Positions 9,629 through 17,128 of a DNA stretch of 64,000 nt are shown in pieces. The notes under the pieces were generated by a model. The model searched no databases and had not been told where the DNA came from. It saw only the letters and a program-made list of their open reading frames with translations. The stretch's first letter is position 1; each line of letters opens with the position of its first letter. Position numbers and translations under genes: made by a program. This DNA is from Actinoallomurus purpureus (lineage in GTDB: Bacteria; Actinomycetota; Actinomycetes; Streptosporangiales; Streptosporangiaceae), in the NCBI RefSeq assembly GCF_024055795.1, contig NZ_JAMXMY010000025.1, forward strand, positions 62,001 to 126,000, given 5' to 3'.

Positions 9629-11350
9629 TCACCGTGCGACCTCGAGGTTGTATGTGGCCTGATAGAGCTGGACGGGGGTGGTCTCGTCGGGCACTCCGGC
9701 GCCGTCGAGCACCTGCCCGAACCTGATGGCCTCTTCGTCGAAGAGCATGCCGACGCGGCCGCGCAGGTCGGCCCGCGCCTTGGCGCTCATGCTCCGCAGC
9801 GACTCGGCGCCGAACAGCGCCTTGAGCAGCCGCTGCGGCACGGCGCTGGTGCCGCCCTCGACCGCGATCTCGCTGGTGCCGAAGCCGAACAGGCCGACCA
9901 TCAGCACGAGCGCCAGGGCCTCGTCGTCATAGGAGACGAACTTGGCCACCGAGCGCTTGGTGACGCCCTCGGTGCGGATCAGCTCGGCGATGTGGTCCTG
10001 CCAGGCGCTGACGGCACGGGTGACGCGACGGGGCAGCTCGGCGGAGGCCCGATCGAGCACCTCCTCGCGCCCGGTCAGCAGCACGGCGCCCGCCGGTCGG
10101 CTCCGCCAGCGGCTCACGACCTCCTCGGCGGCGCGCTCGGCACCGGCCACGATGAGTGACTCCAGCGCGCTGCGCAGGGCGGCCTTGAGCGCGCGGACCC
10201 GCGCGGGGGTGCGCCGACGGCGGCTGCCGCGGTGCCCGGTCTGACCGCGGCCGGCGTGCAGCGCGCGTTCGAGGTCGCCGGTGCCGGCGAAGTCCTGCCA
10301 GCGTGCGAGCACCTCACCGCGCAGCAGGGAGCCGTTGCGGGTGGCCTCGTCGAGCTCGGCGAGGCCGGTGGCGTAGGCGGCCTCGACCTCCTCGCGGAGC
10401 ATCGTGCGGAGCGCGACCTGCTCCTCGACCTTCACGGCCAGCTCGGGGACGCGCGTACGGAAGGTGTCGAGCACGCCACCCAGGGTAGACCGGATGACCT
10501 CCGCCCGGCCATCCTCGTCCTCGCTGATGCTGCCCAGCCACACCTGGACCTCGTCGGCCGCCTCGGAGGGGAGCATCCCGCCGGAGACCGTGGTCTCGGG
10601 GATGACGAACTGCGCGGCCCCCTCGAGGCCGTTGTCCTTGAGCATCTCGGTGAAGTGCCCGACGACCTCCTCGCCGCCCTCGGGCACGCGCGACAGGACG
10701 ACGCCGAGGGTGGCACCGTGGTCGCGGGCGCGGTGCAGCAGGCGCCAGACCAGGGCGTCGGCGTAGCGGGCCGCGGTGGTCACGCAGACCCACACGTCGG
10801 CCGCGGCCAGGAACTGTGCCGCGAAGTCGTGGTGGTCCTCGAACACCGAGTCGACGTCGGGGCTGTCGAGCAGGGCCAGCCCCTTGGGCAGCACGTCGCT
10901 CTTCATGATGACGAGTTGGTCGCCCATGACGGCGTCGGGCGCCGGGCCGGGGACCCGCCCGAAGCCGGGCAGGACGTACCGCTCGTCGAGCCACCAGTCG
11001 GCGTCGTCGGGGTGGCAGACGAGGATCGGGCTGCTCGTCGTGGGACGGAGCACACCGGTCGCGCTGACCCGCTCGCCGACGAGCGTGTTGACCAGCGTGG
11101 ACTTGCCCGCGCCGGTCGACCCGCTGAGCACGACCAGCAGCGGGGCGTCCTCGCGGCGCACCCGCGGCAGGAGGTAGTCGTCGAGCTGGTTCAGCAGATC
11201 CTGTTGGGTGACGCGGGCCTCCTCGACGCCGGGAGCGTCGAGGACGAACTGGAAGGAGGCGATCTGGTCCCGCAGATCGATCAGGGCCTCGTCGAGTGGG
11301 AGAGGTGTAGCCGCGCGTTTGATCGCGCTGTGATCAGCCGGGGGTGTCAC
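9629..11350 (-). CDS. Dynamin-like GTPase (DynA-like)
   Basis: 573 residues from a GTG at 11350 whose TG is shared with the TGA of cobA, a GTGA overlap implying translational coupling. G1 reads GSTGAGKS at about residues 77-84 and G3 is LLDSPDVDS. The protein has a long helical middle region and an amphipathic stretch near residues 470-490, without clear transmembrane helices. Together with the membrane-embedded partner downstream it resembles the DynA/DynB pair of sporulating actinomycetes. Being coupled to a sirohaem/corrin gene is unexpected. An alternative is a generic YfjP-type GTPase. Confidence 0.75.
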   Translation of the reverse strand: MTPPADHSAIKRAATPLPLDEALIDLRDQIASFQFVLDAPGVEEARVTQQDLLNQLDDYLLPRVRREDAPLLVVLSGSTGAGKSTLVNTLVGERVSATGVLRPTTSSPILVCHPDDADWWLDERYVLPGFGRVPGPAPDAVMGDQLVIMKSDVLPKGLALLDSPDVDSVFEDHHDFAAQFLAAADVWVCVTTAARYADALVWRLLHRARDHGATLGVVLSRVPEGGEEVVGHFTEMLKDNGLEGAAQFVIPETTVSGGMLPSEAADEVQVWLGSISEDEDGRAEVIRSTLGGVLDTFRTRVPELAVKVEEQVALRTMLREEVEAAYATGLAELDEATRNGSLLRGEVLARWQDFAGTGDLERALHAGRGQTGHRGSRRRRTPARVRALKAALRSALESLIVAGAERAAEEVVSRWRSRPAGAVLLTGREEVLDRASAELPRRVTRAVSAWQDHIAELIRTEGVTKRSVAKFVSYDDEALALVLMVGLFGFGTSEIAVEGGTSAVPQRLLKALFGAESLRSMSAKARADLRGRVGMLFDEEAIRFGQVLDGAGVPDETTPVQLYQATYNLEVAR

Positions 11351-12585
11351 GGAGTCCGCCCCATATCCGCGTTCAGAATGTCGATCTCTCGTGCCACCTG
11401 CACGACCTCACCGACGACGACGATCGCCGGTGGCCGCACTCCGGTGGCCGTCATCTCATCCGCTACCGTCGCAAGCGTCGCCATGAGGGCACGCTGGGTC
11501 TGCAGCGTACCGTCCTGGATGACGGCGACGGGAGTGTCAGGCGACCGACCATAGCGCATCAGCGTGTCGGCGATGACCCCCATGCGCTCCACCGCCATCA
11601 GCAGGACGAGCGTGCCCTGGGCCCGGCCGAGGCCCTCCCAGTCGACCGTCGACGCGGGGTCACCGGGGGCGACGTGCGCGGACACGACGTGGAACTCCTG
11701 CGACACGCCGCGGTGGGTGACCGGGATGCCGACGGCGGAGGGCACGGCGATGGCGCTCGTGATCCCGGGAACGACGGTGACGGGGATCCCCTCCCGTACG
11801 CAGTGCAGCACCTCCTCGGCGCCCCGGCCGAACACGAACGGATCGCCGCCCTTCAGGCGAACGACGAAGCGGCCGGCCCTGGCGTGCTCGACGAGTGCGG
11901 CGTTGATGTGCTCCTGCGTCACCGAGCGGCCGTACGGGATCTTGGCCGCGTCGACGATCTCGACGTCGGCGGGCAGCTCGTCGAGGAGCTCGCGCGGGGC
12001 CAGCCGGTCGGTCACGACGACGTCCGCCTCGGCCAGCAGCTGCCGCCCGCGTACGGTGATCAGCCCGGGGTCGCCGGGGCCGCCGCCGACGAGCGCGACG
12101 CCCACGGGCCGCCGCCGCGAGTGGCGGGCGCCGATGGTGCCGTCGCGCAGACCGTCGACGATGACGTCGCGAAGACCCGCGGCGTGCCGGGGGTCGCCGC
12201 CGGCGAGCACGCCGACGGTGGTCTCGCCGACCCTGCCGCTCGCCGGGGTCCAGGCCGGGGACAGCTCCGCGTCGTCGGCGCGCACGCACCAGATCCGCCG
12301 GCTCTCGGCCTCGGCGGCGACCGCCGCGTTGACCTCGCCGTCGTCGGCGCATGCCTGCACGAGCCAGGCGCCGTCGCAGTCACCCGGACCGTACGGCCGG
12401 CGCTCCCACGAGATCTCACCGCGGGCGGCCAGATCCTCGAGCATCGGCGTCACCTCCGGGGCGACCACCAACACGTCGGCGCCGGCGGCCAGCAGCGTGG
12501 GGACGCGACGCTGGGCGACGCGCCCGCCACCGATGACGACGACGCGGCGGCCGTCGAAGCGGAGACCGAGAAGGTAGGGCGGCAA
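11347..12585 (-). CDS. cobA: Uroporphyrinogen-III C-methyltransferase with precorrin-2 dehydrogenase-like domain (CysG/CobA type)
   Basis: The first ~150 residues carry a Rossmann GGGRVAQRR signature like the CysG dehydrogenase/ferrochelatase domain. The remaining ~250 residues are the SAM-dependent methyltransferase that makes precorrin-2 (VGGGPGDPGLITVRG, LKGGDPFVFGRG, VPGITSAIAVPSAVGIP). I start it at the TTG at 12585 (LPPYLLGLRF) because AGGAG lies upstream and homologous proteins begin there. The frame stays open to an ATG at 12636. 412 residues. It feeds both sirohaem and the corrin pathway encoded upstream. Its stop overlaps the dynamin-like gene start. Confidence 0.9.
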   Translation of the reverse strand: MPPYLLGLRFDGRRVVVIGGGRVAQRRVPTLLAAGADVLVVAPEVTPMLEDLAARGEISWERRPYGPGDCDGAWLVQACADDGEVNAAVAAEAESRRIWCVRADDAELSPAWTPASGRVGETTVGVLAGGDPRHAAGLRDVIVDGLRDGTIGARHSRRRPVGVALVGGGPGDPGLITVRGRQLLAEADVVVTDRLAPRELLDELPADVEIVDAAKIPYGRSVTQEHINAALVEHARAGRFVVRLKGGDPFVFGRGAEEVLHCVREGIPVTVVPGITSAIAVPSAVGIPVTHRGVSQEFHVVSAHVAPGDPASTVDWEGLGRAQGTLVLLMAVERMGVIADTLMRYGRSPDTPVAVIQDGTLQTQRALMATLATVADEMTATGVRPPAIVVVGEVVQVAREIDILNADMGRTP

Positions 12586-12651
12586 GGAAGGATCTCCTGG
12601 TCGAAGGCGTGGACGGTGGGTGCGGTCCGGCACCAAAGGTACCCGCGCCGG

Positions 12652-13779
12652 TCAGGTGCCATCCGGCGAGGCGTCATCGTCCTTGTCGGCGACGCCCGCC
12701 GAGTCGAACGTGGCGACCTCGTGCAGCACGCGCACGGCGCTGCTCATGATCGGCAGGGCCAGCACGGCGCCGGTCCCCTCGCCCAGGCGGAGCTCGAGAT
12801 CGATGAGCGGGCGCAGCTCCAGGAACCACAGGGCGGCGGCGTGGCCCGGCTCGGCCGACCGGTGACCGGCCACGCAGTAGTCGCGGGCGCCGGAGGCCAG
12901 TGCCACGGCCACGAGCGCGGCGGCACCGGCTATCACGCCGTCGAGCAGAACGGGAACGCGCTGGGCGGCGGCGCCGAGGATGAAGCCGGCGATCGCCGCG
13001 TGCTCCAGCCCGCCGACCTGGGCGAGCATCGCCAGCGGATCGGCGGAGGCGACCCGGGCGTCCGCGCTGTCGCTGCCGTCGTGGCCGGGGAGGTCGGCGC
13101 GGGCGCGGGCCAGGGCTGCCTTGACGACCTTGATCTTCCGCGCGTGCGTGGTGTCGTCGATGCCCGTCCCGTACCCGGTGACGCCTTCGACCCTCCGGCC
13201 GGTGAAGGCGGCGATGAGAGCGGCCGAGGGGGTGGTGTTGGCGATGCCCATGTCCCCGGTGACCAGACACCGGTGGCCCGCCGCGATCAGGTCGCGGGCC
13301 ACCTCGATGCCGACCTCGACGGCCCGCCGGGCCTCGTCGGCGGTCATCGCCGGTCCCTGCGTCATGTCGGCGGTGCCGTCCGCCACCTTCCGGGAGAGCA
13401 GGCCCGGCGCCGGCGGCAGTTCGCCCTTGACGCCGACGTCGACGACGGTCACCTCGGCGCCCGCCTGCCGGGCGAACGCGTTGACGACCGCCCCTCCTGC
13501 GAGGAAGTTCTGCACCATCTGCGCGGTCACCTCCTGCGGCCAGGGCGTGACGCCCTGGGCGTGCACCCCGTGGTCGCCGGCGAACACCGCGACGGCGGCG
13601 GGCGACGGCAGCGGCGGCGGGCACACCCCCGCGACCCCGGCGAGGCGGACCCCCAGCTCCTCCAGGGCGCCCAGCGAGCCGCGCGGCTTGGTCAACCGGT
13701 CGTGGCGGTCGCGGGCCGCCCGCATGGCCTTCTCGTCCAGCGGCCGGATCGCGGCGATCGTCTCGGCGATGAGCTCCAT
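12652..13779 (-). CDS. cobT: Nicotinate-nucleotide-dimethylbenzimidazole phosphoribosyltransferase
   Basis: 375 residues. It activates the lower ligand by transferring phosphoribose from nicotinate mononucleotide to dimethylbenzimidazole, giving alpha-ribazole phosphate. Family hallmarks include KPRGSLGALEELG, VFAGDHGVHAQGVTPWPQEVT, MVQNFLAGGAVVNAFARQ, GDMGIANTTPSAAL and a C-terminal catalytic glutamate region in LGEGTGAVLALP. It is separated from cobC by 307 bp of GC-rich repeats and from cobA by 66 bp. Confidence 0.95.
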   Translation of the reverse strand: MELIAETIAAIRPLDEKAMRAARDRHDRLTKPRGSLGALEELGVRLAGVAGVCPPPLPSPAAVAVFAGDHGVHAQGVTPWPQEVTAQMVQNFLAGGAVVNAFARQAGAEVTVVDVGVKGELPPAPGLLSRKVADGTADMTQGPAMTADEARRAVEVGIEVARDLIAAGHRCLVTGDMGIANTTPSAALIAAFTGRRVEGVTGYGTGIDDTTHARKIKVVKAALARARADLPGHDGSDSADARVASADPLAMLAQVGGLEHAAIAGFILGAAAQRVPVLLDGVIAGAAALVAVALASGARDYCVAGHRSAEPGHAAALWFLELRPLIDLELRLGEGTGAVLALPIMSSAVRVLHEVATFDSAGVADKDDDASPDGT

Positions 13780-13859
13780 GGGTTCTCCTCGTTGCGGGGA
13801 TTCGGCGGGCGTACGTGAAGATCATTAGCAGGCGGCCGGCGACGCCGACCCGCCGGGGT

Positions 13860-14086
13860 CCCCGTCCTCAGCACGGCGGCAGAGCCCCGCCGGGCACCGG
13901 CTCCCGGCGACGTGGTCTCCGCGGACACCGTCCTCAGCACGGCGGTGCGGCGCCACCGGGCACCGGCTCCGACATCTGCGGACACCTGCCCGGCACGGCG
14001 ATGCGGCCCCGCCGAAAACCCCCGGCGGCCCGACGTCCGCGGACGCCGTGCCCGGCACGGCGGTGCGGCGTCGCCGGGCACCGTCT
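13860..14086. repeat. Degenerate GC-rich tandem repeat (about 4 units)
   Basis: The core GCACGGCG recurs at 13871, 13937, 13993 and 14055, so the spacing is 66, 56 and 62 bp. Units share (T/G)CC(T/C)(C/G)AGCACGGCGGTGCGGC, then CCGCCGGGCACCG and a TCCGCGGACAC junction. It fills most of the 307-bp gap between cobT and cobC. No convincing protein is encoded, although the minus strand is open. It may form stacked hairpins in the cob transcript. Confidence 0.6.
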
Positions 14087-15148
14087 TCAGCATGACGATG
14101 GGGCGTCGCCGAGCACGGCCTTGAGCGCGGTCGTGAAGGCGTCGTTGGTCGGCGCGTCGCGGACGGCGACGCGCAGCCAGTCGGGTCCGAGGCCGGGGAA
14201 GGTGTCGCCGCGCCGGACGGCGTATCCGCGGTCGCGCAGCGCCGCGCGTACGGCCAGGCCGCCCCGTGCGGCGGGGACGCGCACGCACAGGAACGACGCG
14301 CGCGCGTCCGGGACGACGTGCGGGCCGAGGGCACGGATCGCCGCCGCCAGCCGGTCGCGTTCGACCGCCAGATCGCGGGCCCACCCGTCGGCCTCGGTGA
14401 GGGCCCGCGGGCTCGTGCAGGCCTCGGCCGCCACCAGGGCTGGGGTCGAGACCGACCACAGGGGCTGTGCCTCGGCCAGGCGCGCGATCAGCGGCGGCTC
14501 GGCGAGGACGTAGCCGACGCGCAGGCCCGCCAGTCCCCACGTCTTGGTGAGGCTGCGGATGACGACGAGTCCGGGGACGCGCTCGCCGGTCCCGGCCAGG
14601 ACACCGGACGCCAGGCTCTCGGTCTCGCCGGGGACGCAGTCCATGAACGCCTCGTCGACCACGAGCGTCCGGCCCGGCCGGGCCAGCGCGGCGATCGCCG
14701 TCGCCGGGTGCAGCACCGACGTCGGGTTGGTCGGGTTGCCGACCATGACGAGGTCGGCGTCCTCGGGCACCGTACCGAGCCGGAAGTCGCCGTCCAGGAT
14801 CACGCGGTCCGGTGCATGACCCGCCGCGCGCAACGCCGCCTCCGGCTCGGTGAACTGCGGGTGCACGACCACCGCGCGCCGGGGGGCGAGGACGCGGGCG
14901 AGCAGGACGAACGCCTCCGCCGCGCCGGCGGTCAGCAGCACCTCGCCGGGAGGACGGCCGTGGCGGCGTGCCACCGCCTCCCGCGCGCGGGAGTCGTCGG
15001 GGTAGGCCGCGAGCCGGGTCACGCTGTCGCGCAGCAGCGCGGCGAGCCAGGCGGGCGGCGTCCCCGGGCGCACGTTGACCGCGAGGTCCACCAGGCCGGG
15101 CCCGACCTCGGTGTCGCCGTGGTGGCGCAGGTCGACGTCAGCGCGCAT
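14087..15148 (-). CDS. cobC: PLP-dependent L-threonine-O-3-phosphate decarboxylase-like aminotransferase (CobC, Rv2231c type)
   Basis: 353 residues of the class I/II aminotransferase fold. It contains TAGAAEAFVLLARVLAPRRA near the cofactor phosphate site, NPTNPTSVLHP, VVDEAFMDCVPGE, and the Schiff-base lysine in SLTKTWGLAGLRVGY. In cobalamin pathways this family supplies (R)-1-amino-2-propanol phosphate for the nucleotide loop. Its ATG at 15148 overlaps the end of cbiX by 11 bp. The naming differs between systems (cobC in Pseudomonas-type, cobD in Salmonella). Confidence 0.88.
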   Translation of the reverse strand: MRADVDLRHHGDTEVGPGLVDLAVNVRPGTPPAWLAALLRDSVTRLAAYPDDSRAREAVARRHGRPPGEVLLTAGAAEAFVLLARVLAPRRAVVVHPQFTEPEAALRAAGHAPDRVILDGDFRLGTVPEDADLVMVGNPTNPTSVLHPATAIAALARPGRTLVVDEAFMDCVPGETESLASGVLAGTGERVPGLVVIRSLTKTWGLAGLRVGYVLAEPPLIARLAEAQPLWSVSTPALVAAEACTSPRALTEADGWARDLAVERDRLAAAIRALGPHVVPDARASFLCVRVPAARGGLAVRAALRDRGYAVRRGDTFPGLGPDWLRVAVRDAPTNDAFTTALKAVLGDAPSSC

Positions 15149-16040
15149 GGGCGTGCGACGGGTCGTCCGGGTGGGCGTGCGCGGGGCCGTGGTGGTGGTG
15201 ACCGTGCGCGGGGTCGTCCGGGTGGTGGTGCGGGAGCTGCGGCGCTCCGACGCGGTCCTCGAACCCCGGCATCGCGATGCGGTACACGCAGGTGTCGCAG
15301 TTCATGCGGATGTCCCCGGCCAGGGCCTCCTCGTACCGCTCGGCGACCAGGTCGGCGAGCCCGTCGCAGTCGCCGATCACGTCGGCGCACCGGACCTCCA
15401 GGTCCTCGTACGCCGCGGCCTGCGCCGCCACGCGGTCTGGCAGCACGCCGGGGAACAGGAAGTACGGCAGCACGACCACGCGGCGCGCGCCGAGCCGGCG
15501 GCAGCGTTCGAGCCCCTCGGGGACGTCGGGCCGGGCCAGCGACACGAACGCCGGCTCCACCATGCCCAGGCCCCGGCCCTCCCAGAGCAGCCGGGCGACC
15601 TTGTGGACCTCGGCGTTGGCGTCCGGGTCGGTCGAGCCGCGCCCGACGAGCAGCACGGCGGTGTCGGCGCGCTCGGCCGGGTCCAGGACGGCGGACAGGC
15701 GCTCGTCGAGCAGTTCCAGCAGTGTCGGGTGCGGGCCGAGGGGGCGGCCGTAGGAGTACGACAGGCCGGGGCGGCGCGCCCGCTCGCGGGCCAGCGCGCC
15801 GGGGATGTCGCCCTTGCCGTGCCCGGCGGCGACCAGCACCATCGGCACGGCGGCGAGCCGGCGGTGCCCGGCGTCGTACAGCGCGGCGACGGCGTCGGTC
15901 AGCGGCGGCGGCGACAGCTCGATGAAGCCCCCGGACACGTCGACCGGCAGCCGGCCCCGCAACCGCTCGACGAACCGGCCGAACTCCTCGGCCCCGCTCT
16001 CGTCGCGCGTTCCGTGCCCGACCAGCAGCAGCGGCGTCAT
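15138..16040 (-). CDS. cbiX: Sirohydrochlorin cobaltochelatase CbiX with histidine-rich tail
   Basis: 300 residues; the ATG at 16040 overlaps the cbiC stop (ATGA). The N terminus LLLVGHGTRDESGAEEF is the CbiX/SirB metal-binding start, and a second half repeats the fold (VLLVGRGSTDPDANAE). A CNTCVYR-like cysteine pair (CDTC) near residue 265 and a C-terminal tail with about ten histidines alternating with Pro/Asp/Ala are likely metal-binding. It inserts Co2+ (or Fe2+) into sirohydrochlorin. Its presence next to a CobN-type late chelatase elsewhere is notable. The tail is encoded by short DNA repeats over about 15150-15240. Confidence 0.9.
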   Translation of the reverse strand: MTPLLLVGHGTRDESGAEEFGRFVERLRGRLPVDVSGGFIELSPPPLTDAVAALYDAGHRRLAAVPMVLVAAGHGKGDIPGALARERARRPGLSYSYGRPLGPHPTLLELLDERLSAVLDPAERADTAVLLVGRGSTDPDANAEVHKVARLLWEGRGLGMVEPAFVSLARPDVPEGLERCRRLGARRVVVLPYFLFPGVLPDRVAAQAAAYEDLEVRCADVIGDCDGLADLVAERYEEALAGDIRMNCDTCVYRIAMPGFEDRVGAPQLPHHHPDDPAHGHHHHGPAHAHPDDPSHAHAR

Positions 16041-16657
16041 GCGTTCCCTTCTTCTCGCTCGATCTCCGGGCCCTGGTGGTAGAGCAGGGCGTTGAGCGCG
16101 GCGGCGGCCACGGCGGAACCGCCCTTCTCGGAGACGTTGCTGACGGCGGGCAGCCCGCTCCCCCGCAACGCCTCCTTCGACTCGGCGGCTCCGACGAACC
16201 CGACCGGCAGCCCGATCACCAGAGCCGGCTCGACGTCGCGCGCGATGATCTCCTCCAGGGCGGTCGGCGCGCAGCCGACGACCCAGATCGCGCCCCGGCC
16301 GACCTCGGCGTACGACAGGCGGATCGCCGCCGCCGAACGGGTGATCCCGGCCGCCCGGGCCATCCGCGCGGCGGCCGGGTCCGCGACGGAGCAGACCGTC
16401 TCGCGCGCGGTGATCCCGGCGGCGACCATGGCGACGTCGGTGACGATCGGCGCCCCGGCGCGCAGGGCCCGAAGCCCGCGTTCGAGGTGGGCCTCGTCGG
16501 TGACGAGGTCGACGGCGTACTCGACGTCGGCGCTGGCGTGGATGACGCGCTCGGCGACGGCCCGCCACAGCGGCGGCATCGGGCTGAGGTCGACGCGCGA
16601 CCTCAGGATGGCGTACGACCGCTCCTCGATCGGGTGGATGGTCCTGTCGATGATCAT
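16037..16657 (-). CDS. cbiC: Precorrin-8X / cobalt-precorrin-8 methylmutase
   Basis: 206 residues from the ATG at 16657 with GGGAG upstream. It moves the C-11 methyl to C-12, producing (hydrogeno/cobyrinic) acid. Family signatures include HPIEERSYAILRSR, the catalytic-histidine region ERVIHASADVEY, and GLPVGFVGAAESKEAL. It is overlapped by 4 bp on both sides, with the small membrane protein upstream and cbiX downstream. Equivalent to cobH of the aerobic nomenclature. Confidence 0.93.
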   Translation of the reverse strand: MIIDRTIHPIEERSYAILRSRVDLSPMPPLWRAVAERVIHASADVEYAVDLVTDEAHLERGLRALRAGAPIVTDVAMVAAGITARETVCSVADPAAARMARAAGITRSAAAIRLSYAEVGRGAIWVVGCAPTALEEIIARDVEPALVIGLPVGFVGAAESKEALRGSGLPAVSNVSEKGGSAVAAAALNALLYHQGPEIEREEGNA

Positions 16658-16884
16658 GTGCTGCTCCCGTACCTCTGCTCGAACCGGCCCGCTCTCCAGA
16701 GGACGGCCGCGACGAGCCAGGAGATGACGAACACGGCGACGATTCCATAGCCGGGGTACTCGAACCGGTCGGCGAGGGAGGCGTAGGAGTCCAGGAACGT
16801 CGCCACGCCGAGGATCCCGGACAGGCACATGCGTTCGGCGCGTGTCCAGATCCCGGCCGTCAGTTGCACGGGGGGTGCCGTCAC
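16654..16884 (-). CDS. Small membrane protein, possibly the C-terminal remnant of a NiCoT cobalt transporter
   Basis: 76 residues with hydrophobic stretches at about residues 20-32 and 46-63 (GIVAVFVISWLVAAVLW), ending in a basic/acidic RAGRFEQRY tail. The order of features resembles the last helices of HoxN/HupN/NixA-type nickel-cobalt permeases (GY.IVG.FV..W.VS...W...R.E). The ~300 preceding residues of such a transporter, including the HX4DH signature, are missing. Its TGA overlaps the cbiC ATG, and it starts 43 bp after the ferredoxin stop, so the frame is maintained in the operon. It could be a genuine small protein or a decayed transporter. Confidence 0.5.
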   Translation of the reverse strand: MTAPPVQLTAGIWTRAERMCLSGILGVATFLDSYASLADRFEYPGYGIVAVFVISWLVAAVLWRAGRFEQRYGSST

Positions 16885-16927
16885 AGGGCCTCCTTGGTGG
16901 GCCCGGTGGCCCGGCCGGCTCGCCGGG

Positions 16928-17128
16928 TCACGGGAGTTCCTCGATCGCGTCGACGGGGCAGATCTCGGCGCATTCGCCGCATCCGGTGCAGCGGTCGGTC
17001 AGGACGCGCAGTGGGTCGCCGCCGTTCGCGGCCCACCCGGCGTGCGGGCGGATGGCGTGTTCGGGGCAGGTGAGCAGGCAGGCGCCGCAGCCCTGGCAGC
17101 GTCCGGTGACGCGCACGGTCAGGCCCAT
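16928..17128 (-). CDS. 2[4Fe-4S] ferredoxin
   Basis: 66 residues with two CxxCxxCxxxCP clusters: CQGCGACLLTCP near residues 11-22 and CTGCGECAEICP near residues 48-59. It overlaps the cbiG-cobJ stop by 10 bp, so it belongs to the cob operon. A low-potential electron carrier could serve reductive steps of corrin synthesis (ring reduction or cobalt reduction before adenosylation). No partner reductase is encoded next to it, so its exact role is inferred. Confidence 0.85.
   Translation of the reverse strand: MGLTVRVTGRCQGCGACLLTCPEHAIRPHAGWAANGGDPLRVLTDRCTGCGECAEICPVDAIEELP

Noticed and set aside
11344-13818. 824-codon plus-strand ORF over cobA and cobT
   Set aside because: GC-skewed mirror frame; the minus strand encodes well-conserved enzymes.
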